DNA from: Comamonas sp. lk
GTDB taxonomy: Bacteria; Pseudomonadota; Gammaproteobacteria; Burkholderiales; Burkholderiaceae_C
DNA: 5,998 bases
Direction of reading: 5' to 3'
NCBI GenBank assembly: GCA_945901215.1
Contig: CAMDKE010000183.1
Coordinates: 1 to 5,998, forward strand
Part shown: positions 1 through 5,998 of the stretch, one piece after another
How positions within the stretch are numbered: position 1 is the stretch's first letter
Layout of the letters: each line of letters starts with the position of its first letter
The notes under the pieces: generated by a model
The model's input: the letters and a program-made list of their open reading frames with translations, nothing else
What the model was told of the DNA's origin: nothing
The model's database searches: none
Made by a program: the position numbers and the translations under genes

Positions 1-458
1 TCGGCCAAGCCTTCGTCGGCGTTTTTCATCCGGGGCCCGCCTTCGAACTCGAAGGGCTTGGTCACCACGCCCACAGTCAAGATGCCCATTTCCTTGGCCA
101 CCCGCGCGATGATGGGTGCGGCGCCCGTGCCGGTGCCGCCGCCCATGCCTGCCGTGATAAACAGCATATTGGCGCCCTCAATGGCGCTGCGAATGTCGGC
201 CTCGGCCAGTTCGGCTGCGGCGCGGCCCTTGGCCGGTTTGCTGCCTGCGCCCAGGCCGGTTTCGCCCAGCTGGATGGTCTTGTGTGCCGAGCTGCGGTTG
301 AGTGCCTGTGCGTCGGTGTTGGCGCAGATAAATTCCACGCCGGTTACCGAAGACTGGATCATGTATTCCACCGCGTTGCCGCCGCCGCCACCCACACCAA
401 TGACTTTAATTAAGGTGCCTTGGTTAAAAATTTCTTCTTCAATTAATTCGATGGACAT
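1..458 (-). CDS. ftsZ: Cell division protein FtsZ, N-terminal part (cut by the window edge)
   Basis: FtsZ is the tubulin-like GTPase that polymerises at midcell into the Z ring and recruits the divisome. The first 152 residues are in the window; the usual length is about 380-400, so most of the C-terminal half and the FtsA-binding tail lie beyond base 1. Visible motifs are the glycine-rich nucleotide loop IGVGGGGGNAV (about residues 20-30), ANTDAQAL (46-53) and the tubulin/FtsZ signature GGGTGTG (106-112), followed by the VGVVTKPF strand (129-136). The ATG at 458-456 is supported by the conserved MSIELIEEE-type N-terminus and by an AGGAG at 465-469, six bases upstream. The opening codons are clearly more AT-rich than the rest, which is common at well-translated starts. 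It follows ftsA in the same direction after a 146-base gap. The identification is secure; only completeness is limited. Confidence 0.98.
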   Translation of the reverse strand, partial: MSIELIEEEIFNQGTLIKVIGVGGGGGNAVEYMIQSSVTGVEFICANTDAQALNRSSAHKTIQLGETGLGAGSKPAKGRAAAELAEADIRSAIEGANMLFITAGMGGGTGTGAAPIIARVAKEMGILTVGVVTKPFEFEGGPRMKNADEGLA

Positions 459-474
459 GCGGTGCTCCTAGTGG

Positions 475-490
475 TTTTACGTACGAAAAA
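475..490. repeat. 16-base near-palindrome just upstream of the ftsZ SD
   Basis: The bases TTTT-A-CGTACG-A-AAAA form an inverted repeat with a perfect CGTACG core (480-485) and matching TTTT/AAAA arms (475-478 and 487-490). The only mismatched pair is 479/486. As RNA it would fold poorly, so if it matters it is more likely a DNA operator-type site. It overlaps the start expected from the proximal promoter candidate. No known operator was recognised. Confidence 0.5.
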
Positions 491-518
491 ATAAATGGAT
501 GAAGGGTTGGGGGGTGAA
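490..518 (-). promoter_or_regulatory. Candidate sigma70-like promoter for ftsZ (proximal)
   Basis: Read on the minus strand, TTCACC (518-513) is followed after 17 bases by TTTATT (495-490). Each hexamer matches four of six consensus positions, and the spacing is optimal. Transcription would start near 483, inside a near-palindrome, leaving a leader of about 25 bases with the ftsZ SD. Enteric bacteria are known to use several promoters within ftsQ-ftsA-ftsZ, so a local promoter is plausible. Weak matches like these arise by chance, and nothing else supports this one. Confidence 0.22.
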
Positions 519-549
519 CATCGCCTTGGTGGCCCGGCGCGCGCCAACC

Positions 550-577
550 ATAAAAACAGGGGCCGGCGCAATTGCAA
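550..577 (-). promoter_or_regulatory. Candidate sigma70-like promoter for ftsZ (distal)
   Basis: On the minus strand TTGCAA (577-572) is followed after 16 bases by TTTTAT (555-550). Each box matches four of six positions of the sigma70 consensus. It lies in the gap between ftsA and ftsZ and would give a leader of roughly 85 bases before the ftsZ ATG. It is an alternative or an addition to the proximal candidate, and the evidence is only motif similarity. Confidence 0.22.
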
Positions 578-604
578 ACGGTGCAGAGCGGGGGGGTGGT
601 GCAT

Positions 605-1834
605 TTAAAAGTTCCCGGCAAAAAAATCACGGATCTGGCCAAAAGCGCTTTTCACCGAGCCGCCTTTTTGCGCCACCTTGATGCCCCGCATGCGTGCAAT
701 GCGGGCCTCTTCCAAAAAGCCCATTACGGTGGCAGCGCGGGGCTGGGCCACCATGTCGGCCAAGGCGCCGCCATACAGCGGAATGCCCCTGCGCACGGGT
801 TTGAGAAAAATGTCTTCCCCCAACTCGACCATGCCTGGCATGACGCAGCTGCCGCCGGTGAGCACAATGCCCGAGGACAGCACTTCTTCAAAGCCCGACT
901 CGCGCATCACATGGTTGACCAGTGTGAAAATTTCTTCGATGCGCGGCTCAATGACGCCGGCCAGCGCCTGGCGGCTGAGCATGCGCGGGCTGCGGTCGCC
1001 CAGGCCAGGCACTTCGACCTGCACATCGGGGTCCACCAGTATTTGTTTGGCGTGGCCGCTGTCGACCTTGATCTCTTCGGCGTCTTTGGTTGGGGTGCGC
1101 AGCGCCATGGCGATGTCGCTGGTGATCAGGTCCCCGGCAATCGGGATCACCGCGGTGTGGCGAATGGCGCCGTTGGTGAAGATGGCGATGTCGGTGGTGC
1201 CTGCGCCAATATCGACCAGCGCCACGCCGAGTTCACGTTCGTCTTCGGTCAGCACCGACATGCTTGACGCCAGCGGATTGAGCATGAGCTGCTCAACCTC
1301 CAGGCCGCAACGGCGCACGCATTTGATGATGTTCTCGGCCGCGCTTTGTGCCCCCGTCACGATGTGCACCTTGGCTTCCAAGCGCATGCCGCTCATGCCG
1401 ATCGGCTCCTTCACGTCCTGGCCGTCGATGATGAACTCTTGCGGCTCGACCAGCAACAGGCGTTGGTCGCTGGAGATATGGATGGCCTTGGCGGTCTCCA
1501 CCACGCGGGTGACGTCGGCCTGGGTGACCTCGCGGTCCTTGATGGCCACCATGCCGCTGGAGTTGATGCCGCGGATATGGCTGCCGGTAATGCCGGTGTA
1601 GACCCGGGTGATCTTGCAGTCGGCCATCAGTTCGGCTTCTTTGAGCGCTTGCTGGATGCTGTGCACCGTGGCGTCAATATTGACCACCACCCCGCGCTTG
1701 AGGCCGTTACTGGGCGCCGAGCCAAAGCCGGCCAGGCGAAGCGTGCCGCCGGGCAGCACCTCGGCGACCACCGCCATCACCTTGGCAGTGCCGATGTCTA
1801 AACCGACGACTAGGTCTTTGTATTCTCGGGCCAT
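605..1834 (-). CDS. ftsA: Cell division protein FtsA, actin-like membrane tether of the Z ring
   Basis: FtsA is an actin-fold ATP-binding protein that anchors FtsZ filaments to the inner face of the cytoplasmic membrane and helps recruit later divisome proteins. The 409 residues match the family's usual length of about 410-420. In order: the phosphate-1 motif GLDIGTAKV (11-19), the FtsA-specific 1C subdomain with the SHIRG segment (about 84-165), the phosphate-2 motif VDIGAGTTDIAIF (207-219), the adenosine motif IVLTGGSCVMPG (323-334), and a C-terminal amphipathic membrane-targeting helix at about 393-409 (SVKSAFGQIRDFFAGNF), set off by a short linker. The ATG at 1834 fits the conserved N-terminus; an AGG at 1845-1843 lies eight bases upstream, a modest SD inside a small palindrome. 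It begins 24 bases after ftsQ ends. No key residue appears to be missing. Confidence 0.98.
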   Translation of the reverse strand: MAREYKDLVVGLDIGTAKVMAVVAEVLPGGTLRLAGFGSAPSNGLKRGVVVNIDATVHSIQQALKEAELMADCKITRVYTGITGSHIRGINSSGMVAIKDREVTQADVTRVVETAKAIHISSDQRLLLVEPQEFIIDGQDVKEPIGMSGMRLEAKVHIVTGAQSAAENIIKCVRRCGLEVEQLMLNPLASSMSVLTEDERELGVALVDIGAGTTDIAIFTNGAIRHTAVIPIAGDLITSDIAMALRTPTKDAEEIKVDSGHAKQILVDPDVQVEVPGLGDRSPRMLSRQALAGVIEPRIEEIFTLVNHVMRESGFEEVLSSGIVLTGGSCVMPGMVELGEDIFLKPVRRGIPLYGGALADMVAQPRAATVMGFLEEARIARMRGIKVAQKGGSVKSAFGQIRDFFAGNF

Positions 1835-1844
1835 GGTAGCTACC
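1835..1844. repeat. 10-base perfect palindrome over the ftsA ribosome-binding region
   Basis: GGTAGCTACC is fully self-complementary. It sits directly before the ftsA ATG and includes two of the three bases of the AGG that is the best SD candidate. As a hairpin it would give only a three-base-pair stem with a four-base loop, so any effect on translation would be small. Its presence is certain; a function is not claimed. Confidence 0.6.
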
Positions 1845-1858
1845 TGTTTTGTTGATCT

Positions 1859-2644
1859 TTACTTGATGGGACTGGGGCTTAGCAGTGTGCTAACCCCGTG
1901 CAAGCGAACTGCATAGCCGTTTTCATGGCGCAGATCGGCGGTTTCTAGTGCGCTCAGGGGTCGGTCGTAGCGGGCCACGACGCGGGTCAGGGTTTTTAAG
2001 AAGTTGCGGGTGCGGTTTCCCACCTCTTCCAGGTCCCCGCGACCGGCTTCGATCACGGCGCCACCGTTGAGCAGAATGCGCCAACTGCCCTGGCTCGTGA
2101 GCTCCAGGGCGTCAATCGAGAGGTTCATGGCCGAAAACTGTGGCTCCAAGGCCCGGTAGGTGGCCAGCACCACGCCGCTTTGGCCCTGTGGCCCGTTCAG
2201 GCGGGGCAGGCCCTCTTGTTCGACTTCGGCGACATTGGCATCGAACACTTCGCCAAAGCTATTGAGAAGGCGCGGCTCGCTTTCCTCGCCCCAAAAAGCA
2301 GCCGCCCGGTGCTCTTGCAGTTGCACCCGCAGGCGGTTGGGGAAATCGCGGTGCACCACGGCATTGCGTACCCAGGGCATGGTCTCAAATACCTCGCGCG
2401 TCTGGCCCAGGTTGACGGTGAAAAACGAGCCCTGGACCCGCGAGACCACATGGGCGCGCACGGTGGGCACGTTGCTGTGGTTGGTGTCGCCCAGCACGGT
2501 AATGCCTTGCAGAGAAAAGGCTGAACGGTTGGCCACCCAGCGCATAATCGCCAGCGCCAGCGAAGCGCAAAACACCACTAACAGAAGTACCGTGGCGGCA
2601 TTCATGATGCGCACGTCGAACCCAGTTTCTTCGCTGCGGTTCAT
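1859..2644 (-). CDS. ftsQ: Cell division protein FtsQ, bitopic divisome scaffold
   Basis: FtsQ links early cytoplasmic to later periplasmic divisome proteins and forms a complex with FtsB and FtsL. The 261-residue product has a short charged cytoplasmic N-terminus (1-13), one transmembrane segment (about 14-37, MNAATVLLLVVFCASLALAI at its core), a periplasmic POTRA domain (about 43-112, with the typical PWVRNAVVHRDFPNRLRV segment at 90-107), and an FtsQ beta domain ending near the ADLRHENGYAVRL stretch (236-248), after which a short tail follows. The start chosen is the ATG at 2644-2642, which overlaps the ddl stop as ATGA and has GGAG at 2654-2651, six bases upstream. An in-frame ATG at 2704 would add 20 residues not typical of the family and lying within ddl, so it is rejected. 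FtsQ is poorly conserved in general, but this one fits the betaproteobacterial type well. Confidence 0.96.
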   Translation of the reverse strand: MNRSEETGFDVRIMNAATVLLLVVFCASLALAIMRWVANRSAFSLQGITVLGDTNHSNVPTVRAHVVSRVQGSFFTVNLGQTREVFETMPWVRNAVVHRDFPNRLRVQLQEHRAAAFWGEESEPRLLNSFGEVFDANVAEVEQEGLPRLNGPQGQSGVVLATYRALEPQFSAMNLSIDALELTSQGSWRILLNGGAVIEAGRGDLEEVGNRTRNFLKTLTRVVARYDRPLSALETADLRHENGYAVRLHGVSTLLSPSPIK

Positions 2645-3612
2645 GGCGCACTCCGGTAGGTGGCATGGGTGTCCAACCCGGCCAAGCCCAGCAGGCGCAG
2701 GCACAAGTCCTCGTAGCTGATGCCCTGGGCGCGGGCCGACATGGGCACCAGCGAGTGGCCGGTCATGCCCGGCGAGGTGTTCATCTCCAGCAAAAAGGGC
2801 TTACGGTCACTTTCTCGAATCATCAGGTCCGCCCGACCCCAGCCGCGGCAGCCCAGGCTGCGGTAGCTGGCCAACACGATGCGCGCGATCTGGGCCTCTT
2901 CAGCCGCAGGCAGGCCGCTGGGGCAAAGGTAGGACACAGCGTCGGTAAAGTATTTGTTTTGGTAGTCGTAAGCACCATCGGGCGCTTGAATGCGCACCAC
3001 CGGCAACGCAGTGGCGAGCGCGCCGCTGCCGATCACCGGACAGGTCACTTCCTCGCCCACAATGCATTCCTCGCACAAGATCTCGGGCTCGTATTGCGCC
3101 GCCAGGGCCAGCGCTGGGGCCAGTTGCGCAGCCTGCGTAACCTTGGTGATGCCAATGGAGGAGCCTTCGTGCGGCGGTTTCACGATCAGCGGTAGTCCGA
3201 GGCTTGCCAGTACGCGCTCCAAGTCCGCCGCGCTGCGTTGGTCGGGGCCGAGCACGCAGGAACGCGGCGTGGGCAGGCCCTCAGCGCTCCACAGGCGCTT
3301 GGTCATCACTTTGTCCATGGCCATGCTCGACGCCATCACGCCCGAGCCGGTGTAGGGAATGCCCATCAGCTCCAGCGCGCCTTGGATCGTGCCGTCCTCG
3401 CCAAAACGGCCGTGCAAGGCGATAAAGCAACGCCCAAAGCCCTCGGCCTTGAGCGTCCAGAGATCGCGCTCGGCTGGGTCAAAGGCATGGGCGTCCACGC
3501 CCTGGGAGCGCAGCGCTTGCAGCACGCCACGGCCGGACAAAAGGGAAATCTCGCGCTCGGCCGACGCCCCGCCCATCAGCACGGCCACTTTGCCGAAGGC
3601 CTGCGCGCTCAT
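2641..3612 (-). CDS. ddl: D-alanine--D-alanine ligase
   Basis: This cytoplasmic ATP-grasp enzyme joins two D-alanines, via a D-alanyl phosphate, into the dipeptide that MurF adds to the peptidoglycan stem. The product has 323 residues, slightly longer than E. coli DdlB (306). It shows the N-terminal VLMGGASAEREISLLSG loop (11-27; E19 corresponds to E. coli E15), HGRFGEDG (67-74), GIPYTGSG (84-91), the ATP-binding IVKPPHEGSSIG segment (143-154; K145 and the S151/S152 pair), the K220-Y221 site in the omega-loop region, GWGRAD (257-262) and LLEMNTSPGMT (274-284) with the metal ligands E276 and N278. The start is the ATG at 3612-3610, which overlaps the murC stop as ATGA and has GGAGG at 3623-3619. 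An in-frame start at 3699 would add 29 unrelated residues that only shadow the murC end. The dcw location makes it the DdlB-type paralogue; whether a second ddl exists elsewhere cannot be seen. Confidence 0.97.
   Translation of the reverse strand: MSAQAFGKVAVLMGGASAEREISLLSGRGVLQALRSQGVDAHAFDPAERDLWTLKAEGFGRCFIALHGRFGEDGTIQGALELMGIPYTGSGVMASSMAMDKVMTKRLWSAEGLPTPRSCVLGPDQRSAADLERVLASLGLPLIVKPPHEGSSIGITKVTQAAQLAPALALAAQYEPEILCEECIVGEEVTCPVIGSGALATALPVVRIQAPDGAYDYQNKYFTDAVSYLCPSGLPAAEEAQIARIVLASYRSLGCRGWGRADLMIRESDRKPFLLEMNTSPGMTGHSLVPMSARAQGISYEDLCLRLLGLAGLDTHATYRSAP
2651..2654 (-). promoter_or_regulatory. Shine-Dalgarno sequence deciding the ftsQ start
   Basis: GGAG on the minus strand lies six bases before the ATG at 2644 and within the last codons of ddl. 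It supports the shorter ftsQ start over the upstream ATG at 2704 and fits reinitiation after the ddl stop. Confidence 0.75.
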
Positions 3613-5036
3613 CGGGAGCCTCCGTTTGCGATGGTCTGGGCCTGCAGCAGCTCCACCACCTTGGCGGGCACCGCGCTGATCGAGCCGGCTCCCATGCACA
3701 ACAGCACGTCGCCCGCCCGGGCGTTGGCCAGGGCAGCAGCGGCCATGGCGTGGATGTCGTCGACAAAAACCGGTTCTAACTTGCCCGCCACGCGCAGGGC
3801 GCGGGCCAGGGCGCGACCGTCGGCGGCTACCACGGGCGCTTCGCCTGCGGCGTAGACCTCGGCCAGCAGCACCGCGTCGGCTTGGCCCATGACCTTAACG
3901 AAGTCTTCAAAGCAGTCGCGTGTGCGGGTGTACCGGTGCGGTTGAAATGCCAACACCAGACGCCGCCCCGGAAATGCGCCACGCGCTGCAGCCAGCGTAG
4001 CGGCCATCTCTACGGGGTGGTGGCCGTAGTCGTCGACCACGGTGACCACGCCGCCCTGGGGCAGCGCATGGTCACCGTAGCGCTGGAAACGTCGCCCCAC
4101 GCCTTTGAACTCGGCCAGTGCGGTTTGCACTGCGGCGTCGTCAATATTGAGCTCTACCGCGACCGCAATGGCCGACAGGGCGTTGAGCACGTTGTGGCGC
4201 CCCGGCAGGTTGAGCACCACCTCCATGTCAGGCAGGGTGACGCCGTTGCGCCGTTGCACGGTGAAGTGCATTTGTCCGTCGACGGCGCGCACGTTCACGG
4301 CGCGCACCTGGGCGCCCTCGTCAAAACCGTAGCTGGTGATCGGGCAGGTCACTTGGTCCATGATGGCGCGCACGGCCGGGTCATCGGTGCACAAGATGGC
4401 GGTGCCATAAAACGGCATGCGGTGCAAAAAGTCGACAAACGCTTGCTGCAGGCGCCCAAAGTCGTGGCCGTAGGTCTCCATGTGGTCGGCGTCGATATTG
4501 GTTACCACCGCCATCACCGGCAGCAGGTTGAGAAAAGACGCGTCAGACTCGTCAGCCTCCACCACGATGTAGTTGCCACTACCCAGCCGCGCGTTGGCGC
4601 CCGCGCTGTTCAGGCGCCCGCCGATCACAAAGGTCGGGTCGAGGCCGGCCTGCGCCAGCACGCTGGCGACCAAGCTGGTGGTGGTGGTTTTGCCGTGGGT
4701 GCCTGCAATGGCAATGCCTTGCTTGAGGCGCATGAGCTCGGCCAGCATCAGAGCGCGTGGCACCACCGGAATACGCAGTTCCCGCGCGCGCAGCACCTCC
4801 GGGTTGCTGGCCTGCACCGCAGTCGACGTGACCACCGCGTCGGCCCGTGCCACGTGGGCTGCGTCGTGGCCTACGTGGGTTTGGATGCCCAGCGAGGCCA
4901 GGCGGCGCAGCGTTGCGCTGTCAGCCAGGTCCGAGCCGGAGATGCTATAGCCCAGGTTGTGCAATATCTCGGCAATGCCGGACATGCCCGAGCCGCCGAT
5001 GCCGACAAAGTGGATGTGTTGGATGGCGTGCTTCAT
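3609..5036 (-). CDS. murC: UDP-N-acetylmuramate--L-alanine ligase
   Basis: MurC is the first of the ATP-dependent Mur ligases; in the cytoplasm it adds L-alanine to UDP-MurNAc to start the stem peptide. The 475 residues are normal for the family. The N-terminal Rossmann-type UDP-binding domain carries HFVGIGGSGMSG (9-20). The central ATPase domain has the P-loop AGTHGKTTTT (111-120, K116), the VEADESD segment (159-165) with acidic metal-binding residues, and TNIDADHMETYG (179-190). NLPGRHNVLNALSA (276-289) leads towards the C-terminal domain, which holds DDYGHHPVE (335-343) and FQPHRYTRT (364-372). The ATG at 5036-5034 overlaps the murG stop as ATGA, and AGGAG at 5049-5045 lies eight bases upstream. 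An in-frame start at 5054 would add six residues and place the SD inside the coding region, so the shorter form is preferred. All expected motifs are intact. Confidence 0.98.
   Translation of the reverse strand: MKHAIQHIHFVGIGGSGMSGIAEILHNLGYSISGSDLADSATLRRLASLGIQTHVGHDAAHVARADAVVTSTAVQASNPEVLRARELRIPVVPRALMLAELMRLKQGIAIAGTHGKTTTTSLVASVLAQAGLDPTFVIGGRLNSAGANARLGSGNYIVVEADESDASFLNLLPVMAVVTNIDADHMETYGHDFGRLQQAFVDFLHRMPFYGTAILCTDDPAVRAIMDQVTCPITSYGFDEGAQVRAVNVRAVDGQMHFTVQRRNGVTLPDMEVVLNLPGRHNVLNALSAIAVAVELNIDDAAVQTALAEFKGVGRRFQRYGDHALPQGGVVTVVDDYGHHPVEMAATLAAARGAFPGRRLVLAFQPHRYTRTRDCFEDFVKVMGQADAVLLAEVYAAGEAPVVAADGRALARALRVAGKLEPVFVDDIHAMAAAALANARAGDVLLCMGAGSISAVPAKVVELLQAQTIANGGSR
3619..3623 (-). 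promoter_or_regulatory. Shine-Dalgarno sequence deciding the ddl start
   Basis: GGAGG on the minus strand lies six bases before the ATG at 3612, inside the end of murC. It is the strongest SD in the window and supports the start that gives a normal Ddl N-terminus. Confidence 0.8.
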
Positions 5037-5998
5037 GCCGCAATCTCCTGGCAAGCGGCCACGATCGCGTCGGTGGCGTGGACTTGCTGCAGCGCTTTAG
5101 CAGCCACTGCGTGCGCCAGCAAAGTAGCCCGGTCGCAGGACTGCAGCCAGGTGGCCAAGCCTTGGGGGCTGAGCTCAGACTGGTTTATCAACCATCCGGC
5201 GCCTTGGTCGACCAGAAAGCGCGCATTGTGGGTTTGGTGGTCGTCAACCGCAAAGGGGAAGGGCACAAACAAGGCAGCTGCCCCTACGGCGGCGATTTCC
5301 GTCACGGTGCTGGCCCCGGCCCGGCAGACCACGATGTCAGCCTGGGCAAAGGCCGCGGCCGTGTCGTCAATAAACGGTGTGAGCGTGGCTTGCACCCCGG
5401 CACTGGCATAGTTGGCGCGCAGTGCATCAATTTGCTTCTCGCCGCTTTGGTGGGTTACCAAGGGCCGTAGCGCCTCTGGTATCAGCGCCAAGGCTTGCGG
5501 CACCACGGTGTTGAGTGCGCTGGCGCCCAAGCTGCCGCCGACCACCAGCAGGCGCAGCGGGCCGCTGCGGTGGGCAAAACGCGTTTGTGGTGCGTCTTGG
5601 CACAAAAACTCGGCGCGCAGAGGGTTGCCTATCCACTGGCCTTGGTGCACGGCGCCAGGAAATGCGGTGAATACGCGGGTGGCCAGCTTGGCTAACACGC
5701 GGTTGGACGCGCCGGCAACCGCGTTTTGCTCGTGCAGTACCAGCGCAACGCGCCGCAGCACGGCCACCAAACCGGCGGGCAGGCTGATGTAGCCGCCAAA
5801 GCCCAACACCACATCAGGCCGCACACGGCCCAGTACGGCCCAGCTTTGGGACAGCGCGCGTAACAGGCGCAGCGGCAGCAGCGCTAGCGTTTTCCAGCCC
5901 TTGCCGCGTACACCCGAGAAAGTAATGGTTTCCATGGCAAAGCCGCGCGCCGGGACCAGGCGGCTTTCCATGCTGTCGGGCGCGCCCAGCCAGTGCAC
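5033..5998 (-). CDS. murG: UDP-GlcNAc--lipid I N-acetylglucosaminyltransferase MurG (N-terminus cut by the window edge)
   Basis: MurG is a peripheral GT28 (GT-B fold) glycosyltransferase on the cytoplasmic membrane face. It moves GlcNAc from UDP-GlcNAc to lipid I, making lipid II. The 321 codons present are the C-terminal nine tenths of a protein usually about 355-360 long. The first codon in view, GTG, is not the true start, because about 35-40 residues, including the N-terminal glycine loop (GGTGGH type), lie beyond base 5998. Visible in partial-protein numbering are WLGAPDSMESRLVP (3-16), FSGVRGKG (27-34), the acceptor-domain GFGGYISLPAG (66-76), HEQNAVAGASNR (89-100), the inter-domain GGSLGASALN (154-163), THQSGEKQ (182-189), and the UDP-GlcNAc site RAGASTVTE (226-234) with DDHQTHNA (252-259). 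The TGA stop overlaps the murC ATG. Nothing looks damaged. Confidence 0.97.
   Translation of the reverse strand: MHWLGAPDSMESRLVPARGFAMETITFSGVRGKGWKTLALLPLRLLRALSQSWAVLGRVRPDVVLGFGGYISLPAGLVAVLRRVALVLHEQNAVAGASNRVLAKLATRVFTAFPGAVHQGQWIGNPLRAEFLCQDAPQTRFAHRSGPLRLLVVGGSLGASALNTVVPQALALIPEALRPLVTHQSGEKQIDALRANYASAGVQATLTPFIDDTAAAFAQADIVVCRAGASTVTEIAAVGAAALFVPFPFAVDDHQTHNARFLVDQGAGWLINQSELSPQGLATWLQSCDRATLLAHAVAAKALQQVHATDAIVAACQEIAA
5045..5049 (-). promoter_or_regulatory. Shine-Dalgarno sequence deciding the murC start
   Basis: AGGAG on the minus strand lies eight bases before the ATG at 5036, within the last codons of murG. It favours this start over the in-frame one at 5054, which would lie upstream of the SD itself. 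Confidence 0.75.

Larger units (their letters stand above)
459..604 (-). other. ftsA-ftsZ intergenic leader
   Basis: This is the only sizeable non-coding stretch in the window. On the minus strand it contains a run of seven C (596-590), a run of six C (514-509), a GC-only 10-base palindrome GGCGCGCGCC (536-545), an AT-rich block (486-496) and then the ftsZ SD AGGAG at 469-465. No stem followed by a T-run that would make an intrinsic terminator after ftsA was seen, so read-through from ftsA into ftsZ is expected. A short reading frame crossing the gap looks like chance. Confidence 0.7.

Noticed and set aside
58..471. Plus-strand 137-codon frame opposite ftsZ.
   Set aside because: It is antisense to the strongly conserved GTP-binding half of ftsZ, and its composition is that of a shadow frame.
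504..514. Plus-strand G-runs (GGGTTGGGGGG, and seven G at 590-596) considered as a G-quadruplex.
   Set aside because: The two G-rich tracts are about 75 bases apart, and neither alone supplies four G-runs with short loops.
527..550. GC-rich inverted repeat considered as a terminator between ftsA and ftsZ.
   Set aside because: Beyond the 10-base palindrome the arms pair poorly, and no T-run follows on the minus strand at the right place, so it does not qualify as an intrinsic terminator.
439..642. Minus-strand 67-codon frame bridging the end of ftsA, the gap and the start of ftsZ, a possible small protein.
   Set aside because: It starts inside ftsA, runs through C-rich and GC-palindromic DNA, ends inside ftsZ in another frame, and has no recognisable motif. 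A chance frame in GC-rich DNA is more likely.
678..1601. Plus-strand open frame of 307 codons opposite ftsA.
   Set aside because: It is antisense to a complete and conserved ftsA, with a Ser/Met/Arg-rich low-complexity composition typical of a shadow frame. No domain is visible.
3882..5411. Long plus-strand open frame of 509 codons opposite murC and the end of murG.
   Set aside because: It is wholly antisense to genes with intact family motifs. Its translation is rich in His, Gly, Ala and Val without domain structure, as expected when GC-biased codons are read from the other strand. No orthologous product is recognisable.
1..5998. Search for accessory cargo, mobile elements, CRISPR repeats, tRNA genes or a novel system.
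   Set aside because: Core dcw genes fill the window with no disrupted gene, insertion-type terminal repeats, direct-repeat array or tRNA-like fold noticed. The region reads as ordinary conserved chromosome.

Overview
The window is one co-oriented stretch of the division and cell wall (dcw) cluster, read entirely on the minus strand. In transcription order (from the right edge to the left) it carries murG (5' end missing), murC, ddl, ftsQ, ftsA and ftsZ (3' end missing). This is the classical proteobacterial order. High GC, GC-biased third codon positions and the style of the FtsQ, Ddl and FtsZ sequences suggest a betaproteobacterium of the Burkholderiales, plausibly Comamonadaceae (Rhodoferax/Polaromonas-like). 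That placement rests on remembered family resemblance, not on a search.

Layout. From 5998 down to 1859 the genes are packed: murG/murC, murC/ddl and ddl/ftsQ each overlap by an ATGA (stop TGA inside start ATG), and each downstream start has its own Shine-Dalgarno (SD) sequence within the preceding gene. ftsQ and ftsA are separated by 24 bases. ftsA and ftsZ are separated by 146 bases (459-604), the only real intergenic space. That gap holds two weak sigma70-like promoter candidates, a 16-base near-palindrome and a good SD for ftsZ. No RNA gene, mobile element, CRISPR array or convincing terminator was seen.

How the genes work together. MurC adds L-Ala to UDP-MurNAc, Ddl makes the D-Ala-D-Ala dipeptide used by MurF, and MurG adds GlcNAc to lipid I to give lipid II. 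FtsQ is a bitopic divisome protein, FtsA tethers FtsZ filaments to the membrane, and FtsZ forms the Z ring. The window therefore joins late cytoplasmic peptidoglycan precursor synthesis to assembly of the division machinery.

Every catalytic or structural motif looked for is present, and no frameshift, fusion or inserted cargo was found. I see no new biological system here. The points worth a second look are the chain of stop-start overlaps, the structure of the ftsA-ftsZ gap, and start-codon choice for ddl, ftsQ and murC, where longer in-frame starts exist but look wrong.
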